Below, piece after piece: positions 1-9,574 of a stretch of DNA of 64,000 nucleotides; within the stretch, counting starts at the first letter, position 1; each line of letters begins with the position of its first letter. The notes under the pieces are model-generated. The model had not been told where the DNA came from and made no database searches. It saw nothing but the letters and a program-made list of their open reading frames with translations. A program made the translations under genes and the position numbers. Where the stretch lies: contig JBBPIR010000002.1 of assembly GCA_038040195.1 (NCBI GenBank), positions 175,227 through 239,226 on the forward strand. The letters run 5' to 3'. The stretch comes from Chloroflexota bacterium. GTDB lineage: Bacteria > Chloroflexota > Limnocylindria > QHBO01.

Positions 1-85
1 CTCGTGGTCCGGCAACAGCTGGAGCGGAAACTCGTGGTCCGGCAACAGCTGGAGCGGAAACTCGTGGTCCGGCAACAGCTGGAGC
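1..85. repeat. Three tandem copies of a 30-bp repeat at the window edge
   Basis: Two identical 30-bp units (1-30, 31-60) are followed by a third that matches for 25 bases (61-85) and then diverges. The unit begins CTCGTGGTCCGGCAACAGCT. Because 30 is a multiple of three, all frames stay open and one encodes a repeated decapeptide. There are no spacers, so this is not a CRISPR array. The array may continue to the left of the window. Confidence 0.9.
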
Positions 86-233
86 ACGGGGGGTTGGTAC
101 TAGGACACGGTGAGCAGGCGACAGCCTTGCGACGCTTGCAGGCCCAGCTGGGCGCTTGGACGAGGCGCCAGCTCCTCCGTGGTCCTGGCGGTGCGAGGAC
201 AATTGGGATCTCGGTAAGCGGCGGACGCACCCG

Positions 234-239
234 TAGGCT
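234..239 (+). promoter_or_regulatory. -10 element (TAGGCT) of a probable leaderless promoter
   Basis: TAGGCT ends 7 nt before the ATG at 247, the spacing expected if transcription starts at the start codon. No Shine-Dalgarno sequence precedes the ATG and no clear -35 hexamer is seen. The same arrangement recurs before typA, recG and def in this window. Confidence 0.5.
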
Positions 240-246
240 GCGGTCC

Positions 247-2790
247 ATGTCACGGCAGCTTCGGGTTTGGGTTCTTGTTCTCGCGATCGATGCCGCTGCG
301 CTTGGCCTGGCGGCTCTGGTCCTCCCGCGGCTGACGGCTGTGGACGGGACCTGGCAGCTGCCATGGTTCGTCTTGGCCGTGGGTTTCTGGGCCGCCGAAG
401 CGCGTGTCATCCATTTCCACTTCCGGCGTGGCGCCCACACGTTCTCGTTGAACGAACTGCCGTTGGTGATCGGGATGTTTCTCGCTGCGCCACTGGATGT
501 CGTGATCGCCCAAGCGATCGGGTCTGCCGTGGCCCTGACCCTTCACCGACGCCAGCCGCCGGTGAAGCTCGCCTTCAACATCGGTTCATTTGCGCTGTCC
601 TCGAGCGTTGGGCTTGGGGTCTTCCATCTCGTCGGCTCGGGCCCCTTGACCGACCCGGCTTGGTGGTTCGCCGCGTTCCTCGGCGCGGGTATCGCGAACC
701 TCGTCGGCGTGTTCGCGGTGGCCGCCGCTCTCACCGTTTCGGAGGGCAGCCTGGGATTCCGCAAGCTGCGGCAGATGTTGGGCGTTTCATCGGTCGTCGC
801 CGCCACGAATACGAGCGTTGCCTTACTGGGGGTCATCATCGTCATTGCCGAACCACGAGCGGCGTGGCTTCTGGTGGTCCCCGTCGCGACGCTCTTCTTT
901 GGTTACCGCGCCTTCATTGGAGCGCGACAGCAGCACGAATCATTGGAGCTGCTCTACGAGTCGACCCGCATCCTGCAACGCACCCCGGAGCTTGACTCGG
1001 CGCTCGTTCAGCTCCTGTACCACAGTCGAACCATGTTCCGCGCAGAGCGAGCGGAAATCGTCATCTTCCCGTCGGATCCATCGGACGAGTATCTCGTCAC
1101 GTCGGTGGCAGATGACCGGACGGCCATCATGGCCCCGGGCGATCCATCGATCTGGAAACCACTGCACCGGCACCTGGCAGATGATGGAAAGGCGTTCCTC
1201 CTCAACTCAACCGCCCTCGAATTGGGCGAAGGACGGGAGGTCCGGGACGCCATGATCGCACCTCTCGGCGCCGATGGCGGCATTGTCGGCGCTATGGTGG
1301 TGACCAACCGGCTGGGTGACGTCACCACCTTCACGGCCGAGGATCTTCGTCTGTATGCCACCGTAGCCAGCCATGCCGGAACGGCATTGGAGAACGGGCA
1401 GCTGGAGCGCTCGCTGACGAAGCTCTCCGTGCTCCAGGACGAGCTCAAGCACCAGGCGTTCCATGACGGCTTGACGAAGCTGGCTAACCGTAGTCTTTTC
1501 CGAGAGAACGTCGATGCGCGGCTGGCGGCGACCGTCCACGGCGGGCGGTCCGTGGTGATGTTCGTGGACCTGGACGACTTCAAGTTCGTGAACGACACGT
1601 ACGGCCACGAAGCGGGGGATGCCATGCTCATCGAGGTCGCGAGGAGGCTCAATCTGTGCACGCGCGGGTCCGATCTCACTGCCCGCCTCGGGGGGGATGA
1701 GTTCGCCATCCTGGTGGACGACGGCGCTGCCCTGTCGAACGCCGAGCGGGTTGCGCAGAGGATTGCAGACTCCATCGGGCAGCCGTTCGTGCTGGGAGAC
1801 ATCCAGACGCATATGACCGCGAGCATCGGCATCGCGGCGGGATCGCAGGGCGACTCCGCTGAGGATCTCCTGCGCCAGGCCGACGTGGCCATGTACAGCG
1901 CCAAAGCGGCGGGCAAGGGTCGCTGGGCGATTTACAAGGCCTCGATGCTGAAGAGTGTTCGTTCGCGGCACGACGCTGGGAAGGAGCTCCGCCGTGCGGT
2001 CGACCTTGGGGAGTTCGAGCTACGTTATCAGCCCGTCGTCTCCTTGGAGTCTGGTGCGATCCTCGGCGCCGAGGCGTTGCTCCGATGGAATCACCCGACG
2101 CGAGGCGAGGTCGAGCCTGACGATTTCATCGCGGCCGCAGAGGAAGGCGCGATCATTGTGCCAATCGGGCGATGGGTGCTCGATGAAGCTTGCCGGCAAG
2201 CCGCGCGCTGGGGATCCAGCGATGAATCCGCGGCACCTTGGATTGCCGTCAACCTGTCCGCACGGCAGCTTCTGCATCCTACGCTGCCTGATGACGTACG
2301 CGGCGCAATCGCCAGATCCGGTTTGATGCCCGACCGTCTGGTACTGGAGGTTACTGAGAGCGTCCTGCTCCACGACGCGGAAGCCGCCATTGCGGTCATC
2401 GGCGAACTGCGGGCACTCGGGATCCGGGTGGCCCTTGACGACTTTGGTACCGGATACTCATCGCTCAGCTATCTGCACCGTTTCCCGATCGACATCCTGA
2501 AGATCGCATCGGGTTTCGTCGGTGTGGGCGACCCCAGCGACGCGCGCTGGATCCTGACTGAGGCGATCATTTCGCTCGGCAAGGCACTCGGCCTCCAGGT
2601 GGTCGCGGAAGGTGTCGAGCGTCGCGACCAAGTCCAACGCTTGAAGGCCGCTGGCTGCGAGCTGGCCCAGGGTTTCTTCTTCGCGCGACCGCTTCATCCG
2701 GACACCCTCGCAACGCAGTTCGCGCGTGATCTGGCTCAGCGCCTTGGCTCAGACCGCATGGAGCAATCCATAGCACCCAGCGCCGCATAG
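247..2790 (+). CDS. Membrane-anchored GAF-GGDEF-EAL cyclic-di-GMP signalling protein
   Basis: An 847-aa protein predicted to make and/or degrade c-di-GMP at the membrane. Residues 1-225 are hydrophobic with about six to eight membrane segments. A GAF-like region spans about 240-400, the GGDEF domain about 406-565 and the EAL domain about 585-840. The active-site GGDEF is intact at 482-486, and an RxxD inhibitory site (RGSD) lies exactly five residues before it. The EAL domain keeps EALLRW (609-614), DDFGTGYSSL and EGVE, so both activities look possible. The open frame runs back to position 4 through the tandem repeats, but ATG 247 is preferred because it follows a TAGGCT -10 and begins a typical membrane N-terminus. 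No partner gene is adjacent. Confidence 0.9.
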   Translation: MSRQLRVWVLVLAIDAAALGLAALVLPRLTAVDGTWQLPWFVLAVGFWAAEARVIHFHFRRGAHTFSLNELPLVIGMFLAAPLDVVIAQAIGSAVALTLHRRQPPVKLAFNIGSFALSSSVGLGVFHLVGSGPLTDPAWWFAAFLGAGIANLVGVFAVAAALTVSEGSLGFRKLRQMLGVSSVVAATNTSVALLGVIIVIAEPRAAWLLVVPVATLFFGYRAFIGARQQHESLELLYESTRILQRTPELDSALVQLLYHSRTMFRAERAEIVIFPSDPSDEYLVTSVADDRTAIMAPGDPSIWKPLHRHLADDGKAFLLNSTALELGEGREVRDAMIAPLGADGGIVGAMVVTNRLGDVTTFTAEDLRLYATVASHAGTALENGQLERSLTKLSVLQDELKHQAFHDGLTKLANRSLFRENVDARLAATVHGGRSVVMFVDLDDFKFVNDTYGHEAGDAMLIEVARRLNLCTRGSDLTARLGGDEFAILVDDGAALSNAERVAQRIADSIGQPFVLGDIQTHMTASIGIAAGSQGDSAEDLLRQADVAMYSAKAAGKGRWAIYKASMLKSVRSRHDAGKELRRAVDLGEFELRYQPVVSLESGAILGAEALLRWNHPTRGEVEPDDFIAAAEEGAIIVPIGRWVLDEACRQAARWGSSDESAAPWIAVNLSARQLLHPTLPDDVRGAIARSGLMPDRLVLEVTESVLLHDAEAAIAVIGELRALGIRVALDDFGTGYSSLSYLHRFPIDILKIASGFVGVGDPSDARWILTEAIISLGKALGLQVVAEGVERRDQVQRLKAAGCELAQGFFFARPLHPDTLATQFARDLAQRLGSDRMEQSIAPSAA

Positions 2791-2834
2791 GACCGACAGG
2801 CCCAGCGGGATTCTCGCGAGGGAGGCCATGGGGC

Positions 2835-2840
2835 TACCCT
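2835..2840 (+). promoter_or_regulatory. -10-like element (TACCCT) before the LLM oxidoreductase
   Basis: TACCCT ends 9 nt before ATG 2850, suggesting a very short or absent 5' leader. A GAGGGAGG run at about 2818 lies too far upstream to serve as a ribosome site for this ATG. Confidence 0.35.
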
Positions 2841-2849
2841 GTGTCGGCC

Positions 2850-3806
2850 ATGCGTTTCGCCCTCATGACCGAGCCCCAGCAGGGGCTCAGCTACGCCGAC
2901 ATCCTGGCCGCGGCCCGCGCGGCGGAGTCGGCGGGCCTGGAAGCCTTCTTCCGCTCGGACCACTACCGCGGCTTCCCCGGCCCGCCCGACCAGCCGAGCA
3001 CCGACGCGTGGGCCACGCTGGCCGGACTCGCCCGCGAGACGACGACCATCCGGATCGGCGCGCTCGTGTCCCCGGTCACCTTCCGTGTCCCTGGCAACCT
3101 TGCCAAGGTCGTGGCCACCGTGGACGAGATGAGCGGCGGGCGGCTCGACGTCGGCATCGGGGCCGGCTGGAACGCGGAGGAGCACGCCGCGCTCGGCATT
3201 CCGTTTCCGTCCCTGCGCGAGCGCTACGACCGTCTGGAGGAGGCGCTTGCCATCGTCCACGGCCTGTGGACCGAGCCGGACGGCTGGGGATTCGACGGCC
3301 GTCACTGGCAAGTCCGCGACGCCCTGTTCCGCCCGCGCCCCACGTTCTCGGGACGGCGCCATCCCCATCTCATCCTGGGCGGCGACGGCGGGCCGCGCCA
3401 GGCGCGCCTGGTGGCAACCTACGCCGACGAGTTCAACCGGTCGTCCGCGACGCCGGAGCGGGTGCGGGACTCGTTCGGCCGCGTCCGCGCCGCCTGCGCG
3501 GCCATCGGTCGCGACCCGGACGAGGTCGTGTACTCAGCCATGGTCGGCGTGCTGGTGGCCGAGTCGGAGGGCGAGCTGCGCGAACGCGTGGCCGCTCAAC
3601 TGGCGGCCTTCGGTGCGGATGCCGGCGCCGATGCCACGGCCTGGCTGGCCGAGCGGCGCGATCGGTGGATTCTCGGGACGCCGGACCAGGCGGCCGCGCG
3701 AATCCGCGAGCTGGAGGTCGCCGGGGCCCAGCGGATCATGCTCCAGGACTTCCTCCCCCGTGACCTGGACATGATCGCGCTCCTGGGACGCCTCGCTTCG
3801 GCCTGA
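2850..3806 (+). CDS. LLM-class (luciferase-like) F420/flavin-dependent oxidoreductase
   Basis: A 318-aa TIM-barrel oxidoreductase of the bacterial luciferase-like monooxygenase superfamily, probably F420- or FMN-dependent. The substrate cannot be read from sequence. Family hallmarks are the N-terminal MRFALMTEPQQG strand, AAESAGLEAFFRSDHY, the GALVSPVTFRVPGNLAK segment, DEMSGGRLDVGIGAGW and the C-terminal GTPDQAAARIRELEVAGAQ. Alternative start GTG 2841 adds three residues; ATG 2850 is chosen because it gives the usual family N-terminus. It stands alone between the GGDEF-EAL gene and rny, with 147 bp downstream before rny in which only a weak TACAGT hexamer (3838-3843) is visible. Confidence 0.85.
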   Translation: MRFALMTEPQQGLSYADILAAARAAESAGLEAFFRSDHYRGFPGPPDQPSTDAWATLAGLARETTTIRIGALVSPVTFRVPGNLAKVVATVDEMSGGRLDVGIGAGWNAEEHAALGIPFPSLRERYDRLEEALAIVHGLWTEPDGWGFDGRHWQVRDALFRPRPTFSGRRHPHLILGGDGGPRQARLVATYADEFNRSSATPERVRDSFGRVRAACAAIGRDPDEVVYSAMVGVLVAESEGELRERVAAQLAAFGADAGADATAWLAERRDRWILGTPDQAAARIRELEVAGAQRIMLQDFLPRDLDMIALLGRLASA

Positions 3807-3952
3807 CCGGCCCGGGGACCGGGGCGCCGAGTTGGAGTACAGTACCCGCCACCGATCGACAGACCGCGGTCCGTCATCGGTCTGATGACAGCAATCAACG
3901 GGCGCGCCAGGGCAGCGCCAGCCCGAGAACGAGCTCTTGACAGGAGGAGTCG

Positions 3953-5481
<1,529 letters not shown>

Positions 5482-5485
<4 letters not shown>

Positions 5486-6291
5486 CCGATCGCGCCGCGC
5501 GGATGCGGTGCCTGGTCATCGGCGACATCATCGGCAAGCCCGGCCGGCTGGCCATCGAGCACGCCCTGCCGGACCTCCGCGCTGAGCTGGACCTGGACAT
5601 GGTCATCGCGAATGGCGAGAACGTGGCCGCCGGCGCCGGGCTGACCCCGTCCCTGGCCGAAGAGCTGCTGAGCTCGGGGATCGACGTCCTGACCAGTGGC
5701 AACCACATCTGGGACAAGCGCGAGATCTACGATTACCTCGACACCGATCGGCCCGTGCTGCGCCCGGCCAACTACCCCGACGACGCGCCGGGACGGGGCT
5801 GGCTGATCCACCGCCTGGCGGACGGGGAGCCGGTGGCGGTCATCAACCTCATGGGCCGGGTATTCATGAACCAGCTCGACTCGCCGTTCACCCTGGCCGA
5901 CGCTCTCCTGGATGGGGCGGCCGAGCCGCTGCCGGCCCTGCGCTTCGTCGACTTCCACTGCGAGATCACCTCCGAAAAGAACGCCATGGGCTGGCACCTC
6001 GACGGGCGCGTCACGGCCGTGGTCGGCACCCACACCCACGTCCCGACCGCCGATGCGCGGGTCCTGCCCGAGGGCACCGCCTACATCAGCGACGTCGGCA
6101 TGACCGGTCCCCGCGACTCGGTCATCGGCTTCCGGCTGGACACCGTCCTGCCTCGCTTCCTCCGCCACCTGCCCACTCGGTTCGAGGTCGCGGAGGGCCC
6201 GGTGAGCCTCAACGCGGCCCTGATCGAGGCCGATCGGCAGACCGGTAAGGCGATCAGCATCAGCCTTGTCCAGCGCCTGGTCGAGGTCTGA
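5482..6291 (+). CDS. ymdB: YmdB-type metallophosphoesterase (2',3'-cyclic nucleotide phosphodiesterase family)
   Basis: A 269-aa protein of the TIGR00282 metallophosphoesterase family; characterised members hydrolyse 2',3'-cAMP. Dinuclear-metal ligands are recognisable in IGDIIGKPGR (N-terminus), NGENVAAG, TSGNHIWD, DFHCEITSEK and VVGTHTHVPTAD. The start ATG overlaps the rny stop by four bases, and an open frame reading into rny in the other register is an artefact. In Bacillus, YmdB and RNase Y are functionally linked; here the overlap implies fixed stoichiometric expression. Confidence 0.95.
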
Positions 6292-6303
6292 CCGATCTGA
6301 CCG

Positions 6304-6864
6304 ATGGGCAAGCTCATCTACTCCCTGAACGTGTCGCTCGACGGGTACGTTGAAACGCCCGACCACAGCCTGGACTGGGCGTCCGTCGATGATGAGCTCC
6401 ACGCGTGGTTCAACGATCTCGCTCGGGAACTCGATGCATCCCTCTACGGTCGACGGATGTACGAGCTGATGGCGGGGTATTGGCCGACCGCGGGATCCGA
6501 CCCAGCGGCAACCGAGGTCGAGCGCGACTTCGCCCGGATCTGGATCGAGACGCCGAAGGTCGTCTTCTCGTCCACCCTTCCTTCGGTCGAGTGGAACAGC
6601 CGGCTTGTGCGCGGGGACGTTGGCGACGAGCTCGCGCGGCTCCGTACCGAGTTTGACCGCGATCTCGACGTCGGCGGCCCGACCCTGGCCTCGGCGTTCA
6701 TCCGGCGAGGGCTGGTCGACGAGTATCGGCTGCTCGTCCACCCGGTCATCCTTGGCGCTGGCACGCCGTTCTTCCCGGCGCTCGAGGACCCGATCCGCCT
6801 CCGGCTGACCGAAACACGGACATTCGAATCGGGCGTCATCTACCTGGGCTACGCCGCGGCGTAG
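6304..6864 (+). CDS. Dihydrofolate reductase-family (RibD C-terminal domain) protein
   Basis: A 186-aa single-domain protein of the RibD_C/YyaP-YwjB group, a dihydrofolate-reductase fold expected to bind NADPH. The sequence shows NVSLDGYVE near the N-terminus, a DVGGPTLASAFIRRG nucleotide-binding turn and the C-terminal HPVILGAGTPFF motif. The true substrate of this group is usually unknown, and folate or riboflavin roles should not be assumed. It begins 12 bp after ymdB and probably rides on the same transcript. Confidence 0.8.
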   Translation: MGKLIYSLNVSLDGYVETPDHSLDWASVDDELHAWFNDLARELDASLYGRRMYELMAGYWPTAGSDPAATEVERDFARIWIETPKVVFSSTLPSVEWNSRLVRGDVGDELARLRTEFDRDLDVGGPTLASAFIRRGLVDEYRLLVHPVILGAGTPFFPALEDPIRLRLTETRTFESGVIYLGYAAA

Positions 6865-6929
6865 CACCTGGAAAACCGATCACGGCACGCCCCACCAAGC
6901 GACGGAGGCCGCCGCAGCCGCTTGCCGCG

Positions 6930-7844
6930 GTGGTGGGACCGACCGCAGCGGGCAAGACCGATCTATCTCTCGCCCTCGCCGACCGGGTGAGCTGCGAGAT
7001 CCTCGTCGCCGACTCGCGCCAGGTGTACCGCGGCATGGATGTCGGGACGGCGAAGGTCGGCGAGGCGGGTCGGCGGCGCGTGCCGCACCACCTCTTGGAC
7101 CTCGTCGATCCGTCCGAGCCATTCACCGTCGCGCAGTGGGCGGAGCGAGCCCGGACCCTGATTCCGGAGATCGCCGCTCGCGGCCGGCTCCCGCTGGTCG
7201 TCGGCGGCACCGGTCTGTACGTGATGGCGCTGGTCGATGGCTTCGACTTCGCCAGCCAGCCCTGGAGCCCCGAGGTCCGTCGCAGGCTCGCTGATGAGCT
7301 CGAGGCCGAGGGTCTGAGGGTGCTGGCCCAACGGCTGGGCCGCCTGGACCCGGCCAGCGCGGCTCGGACCGACCTGCGCAACCCGCGCCGGGTGCTCCGG
7401 GCCCTGGAACGGGCCGAGCTCGCAGGTGCGGCCGCCGCCGACACGGTCGGGGCGGACCCATACCCGGGAATGACGGCTCTGCTCGGCCTCCGGCGACCGC
7501 TGACCATCCTGGACCGACGGATCGGGGAGCGGGCGTCGGCCATGTTCCAGGCCGGTCTGCTGGACGAGACCCGGGCTTTGCTGGAGCGTGGCCTCGACCC
7601 TGCCTTGCCCGCGCTCACCGGCCACGGCTACGCCGAGGCGGCCCGCCACCTGGCGGGGGAGTGGAGCCTGGAGCTGGCGATCGAGACCACGGCCCGGCGT
7701 GTCCGACGCTACGCCCGCCGCCAGCTCAGCTGGTTCCGGCGCGATCGCCGCGTGCTGTGGATGGATGCCGGGGATCAGCCCGCCGACGATCCGGAGCTGG
7801 TTCGGCAGGGGAGCGAGCTCCTGAATCGGCTCCTCGTCGGCTAG
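6930..7844 (+). CDS. miaA: tRNA dimethylallyltransferase (MiaA)
   Basis: Transfers a dimethylallyl group to A37 of UNN-reading tRNAs. The P-loop GPTAAGKTD lies at the very N-terminus, followed by DSRQVYRGMDVGTAK, PHHLLDLVDP, VVGGTGLYV, and the C-terminal LTGHGYAEAARHL and RRYARRQLSWFRRD typical of MiaA. From GTG 6930 the protein has 304 aa, but this start removes most of the first beta strand. The frame stays open upstream with MiaA-like residues (ARPTKRRRPPQPLAAVVGPT) and has no ATG, GTG or TTG. A near-cognate start such as ATC 6879 or ACG 6882 behind GGAAAA is therefore possible. The stop codon lies inside the -10 element of the hflX promoter. Confidence 0.9.
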   Translation: MVGPTAAGKTDLSLALADRVSCEILVADSRQVYRGMDVGTAKVGEAGRRRVPHHLLDLVDPSEPFTVAQWAERARTLIPEIAARGRLPLVVGGTGLYVMALVDGFDFASQPWSPEVRRRLADELEAEGLRVLAQRLGRLDPASAARTDLRNPRRVLRALERAELAGAAAADTVGADPYPGMTALLGLRRPLTILDRRIGERASAMFQAGLLDETRALLERGLDPALPALTGHGYAEAARHLAGEWSLELAIETTARRVRRYARRQLSWFRRDRRVLWMDAGDQPADDPELVRQGSELLNRLLVG

Positions 7845-7847
7845 GAT
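7842..7847 (+). promoter_or_regulatory. -10 element (TAGGAT) upstream of the hflX leader ORF
   Basis: TAGGAT overlaps the miaA stop codon and ends 9 nt before ATG 7857. Transcription would begin at or just before that ATG, giving an essentially leaderless mini-ORF. No clear -35 hexamer was found. Confidence 0.4.
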
Positions 7848-7856
7848 GGCCGCCAG

Positions 7857-7880
7857 ATGATCGCCGCCTGGACTCGATGA
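7857..7880 (+). CDS. Seven-codon leader ORF overlapping the hflX start
   Basis: ATG 7857 opens a 7-codon frame (M-I-A-A-W-T-R) whose TGA overlaps the hflX ATG as ATGA. It follows a TAGGAT -10 by 9 nt and hflX itself has no Shine-Dalgarno sequence. Initiation on the mini-ORF followed by termination-reinitiation is thus a plausible way to translate hflX. The peptide is too short for homology evidence and the assignment is inference from spacing. Confidence 0.4.
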   Translation: MIAAWTR

Positions 7881-9196
7881 GCCGATCCGCCACGCGCACG
7901 GTGGAGGTCGCCCCGCCCATCGAGCGCGCCTTCCTGGTCGCCCTCGAGTCTCCGGCTGCCGAACGCTGGCCGGTCGAGCGTCGCCTGTCGGAGCTGGGCG
8001 GCCTGGCCGTGGCCGCGGGGGCCGAGGTGGTGGGCAGCACCAGCCAGCGCCGCACGCGCCCCGACCCTGCCTGGTACCTCGGGAAGGGGCGAGCCGCCGA
8101 TCTGGCCGATGAGAAGGCGATGACCGGATTCAGCGTGCTCGTCGTCGACGATGAGCTGAGCCCCGCCCAGCAGCGGAATCTGGAGACGCTCCTGGACGGC
8201 AAGGTCCTGGATCGCAGCGCCCTGATCCTGGACATCTTTGCCCGCCACGCGCGGACCCGGGAGGGCCGCCTCCAGGTGGAGCTGGCTCAGCTCGAGTACC
8301 ACCTGCCCCGGCTGACCCGCCTGTGGACCCACCTGTCGCGGACCGGCGGCGGGATCGGGACCCGGGGTCCAGGGGAAAGCCAGCTCGAGACCGACCGCCG
8401 GCGCATTCGGGAGAAGATCCATCGGCTCCGCGGCGAGATCGGTGCGGTCAAGCGCCACCGGGCCACTGCGGCTCGGCGGCGGGACCGGTCGGAGATCCCG
8501 GTCGTGGCCCTGGTGGGGTATACGAATGCGGGCAAGTCAACCCTCCTGAACACGCTGGCCGATGCCGATGCGTTCGTGGCCGACATGCCGTTCGCGACCC
8601 TGGATCCGACCTCGCGTCGGATCAGCCTGGATTCGGGACGCCACGTGGTCCTGACCGATACCGTTGGTTTCATCAACAAGCTACCGCACGACCTGATCGA
8701 CGCGTTCCGGGCCACGCTGGAGGAGGTCCTGCGTGCCGACCTGCTGCTCGAGGTGGTGGACGCCTCGGACCCCGACTTCATCGCCCAGCAGGCGACAGTT
8801 GGCGCCGTCCTGGCGGAATTGGGCGCCGGCGACAAGCCCCGCATCCGGGTCTTCAACAAGCTCGACCGCCTCAATGGAGCGGTGGAGCGTGCCGGCCCCC
8901 AGCCATCCGACGAGGACGTGGCCTACGTGAGTGCCCTGACGGGGGAGGGCTTGGCGGCGCTGCGCGAGCGGATCGCGACCGCCCTTCGGGGCCCGCTAGT
9001 TGATGTGGATGCGGTTGTGCCCTATCCGCGTGCGGAGCTGGTGGCTCGCGCCCGTCAGGCAGGCGAGGTGACCGAACGATTCACTGACGACGGCGTGCGC
9101 ATCGCCGGGCGGCTGCCGGCCACACTGGCGGGCGAGGTTCGGGCCGCGGCTATCGCACGGCCTCGAGCGCGGAGGAAAACCCCCGTCAGCGGCTGA
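7877..9196 (+). CDS. hflX: GTPase HflX
   Basis: A 439-aa ribosome-associated GTPase that binds and splits stalled 70S ribosomes in characterised bacteria. The N-terminal HflX domain contains TRPDPAWYLGKG and VVDDELSPAQQRNLE, with the RTGGGIGTRGPGE segment before the G domain. GTPase motifs are GYTNAGKST (G1, near residue 213), DTVGF (G3) and NKLD (G4). ATG 7877 is chosen because it overlaps the leader ORF stop and matches family N-termini. hflX beside miaA is a familiar pairing (E. coli miaA-hfq-hflX), here without hfq. Its 3' end overlaps the convergent small membrane gene by 11 bp. Confidence 0.95.
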   Translation: MSRSATRTVEVAPPIERAFLVALESPAAERWPVERRLSELGGLAVAAGAEVVGSTSQRRTRPDPAWYLGKGRAADLADEKAMTGFSVLVVDDELSPAQQRNLETLLDGKVLDRSALILDIFARHARTREGRLQVELAQLEYHLPRLTRLWTHLSRTGGGIGTRGPGESQLETDRRRIREKIHRLRGEIGAVKRHRATAARRRDRSEIPVVALVGYTNAGKSTLLNTLADADAFVADMPFATLDPTSRRISLDSGRHVVLTDTVGFINKLPHDLIDAFRATLEEVLRADLLLEVVDASDPDFIAQQATVGAVLAELGAGDKPRIRVFNKLDRLNGAVERAGPQPSDEDVAYVSALTGEGLAALRERIATALRGPLVDVDAVVPYPRAELVARARQAGEVTERFTDDGVRIAGRLPATLAGEVRAAAIARPRARRKTPVSG

Positions 9197-9440
9197 CGGC
9201 GCCCTGCTGGTTCGGGGTGATGCGATTCGCTGCCAGGGCCTGGGATAGCCGCTGCTGGTGGCGATTCAGGAGCTCCACACCGGCCACGGTCCAGGCACCG
9301 GTGATGGCCAAACCCAGGCCGTAGCCTCCCGCCAGGTCCGCCCAGTCGAGGTCGGTCGCAATCGCCAGCACCACGCTGGCGACGCCCCAGACGAGGGCCA
9401 GCCAGCCGCCGACTCGCATGACGTCACGTCGCTTGCTCAT
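9186..9440 (-). CDS. Small two-helix membrane protein, unknown function
   Basis: An 84-aa protein with two probable membrane helices (about residues 11-28 and 35-58) and a charged, Gln/Asn-rich C-terminal tail. No family is recognised. ATG 9440 lies 8 nt downstream of a TAGCCT -10 element, suggesting a leaderless mRNA, and palindromes sit further upstream (9501-9543). Its end overlaps the convergent hflX gene by 11 bp. It is separated from the murC operon by 134 bp. Confidence 0.65.
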   Translation of the reverse strand: MSKRRDVMRVGGWLALVWGVASVVLAIATDLDWADLAGGYGLGLAITGAWTVAGVELLNRHQQRLSQALAANRITPNQQGAVSR

Positions 9441-9448
9441 TTGCCAGC

Positions 9449-9454
9449 AGGCTA
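9449..9454 (-). promoter_or_regulatory. -10 element (TAGCCT) of the 84-aa membrane gene
   Basis: On the minus strand TAGCCT ends 8 nt before ATG 9440, without a Shine-Dalgarno sequence between them. This fits the leaderless arrangement seen elsewhere in the window. Confidence 0.4.
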
Positions 9455-9500
9455 GGTCCGGCCGTGGATCGCGACCATGACCCGGTTGGCCTAGTACGGG

Positions 9501-9543
9501 AGGACCCTTAGTCCTCTCTTCTACCGCTTCCGCAAAGAGAGGT
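9501..9543. promoter_or_regulatory. Two overlapping palindromes in the intergenic region
   Basis: The first is GAGGAC-CCTTA-GTCCTC (9501-9517), a perfect 6-bp dyad. The second is CCTCTCTT ... AAGAGAGG (9514-9521 and 9536-9543), a perfect 8-bp dyad with a 14-nt centre. They share bases, so the two structures or binding modes are mutually exclusive. The GGAC/GTCC half-sites resemble those bound by NarL/DevR-type regulators. They lie about 50-90 bp upstream of the 84-aa gene's -10. No T-tract follows, so a terminator is less likely. Confidence 0.45.
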
Positions 9544-9574
9544 TATGTTGCGTTGACCTCGCACGAGGTGGCCC

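Noticed and set aside
1-90. Possible CRISPR array from 30-bp repeats
   Set aside because: Units are directly adjacent with no spacers, and no cas genes are nearby.
4-246. N-terminal extension of the GGDEF-EAL protein through the tandem repeats
   Set aside because: The extension is repeat-derived and basic with no domain; ATG 247 follows a -10 element and starts a typical membrane segment.
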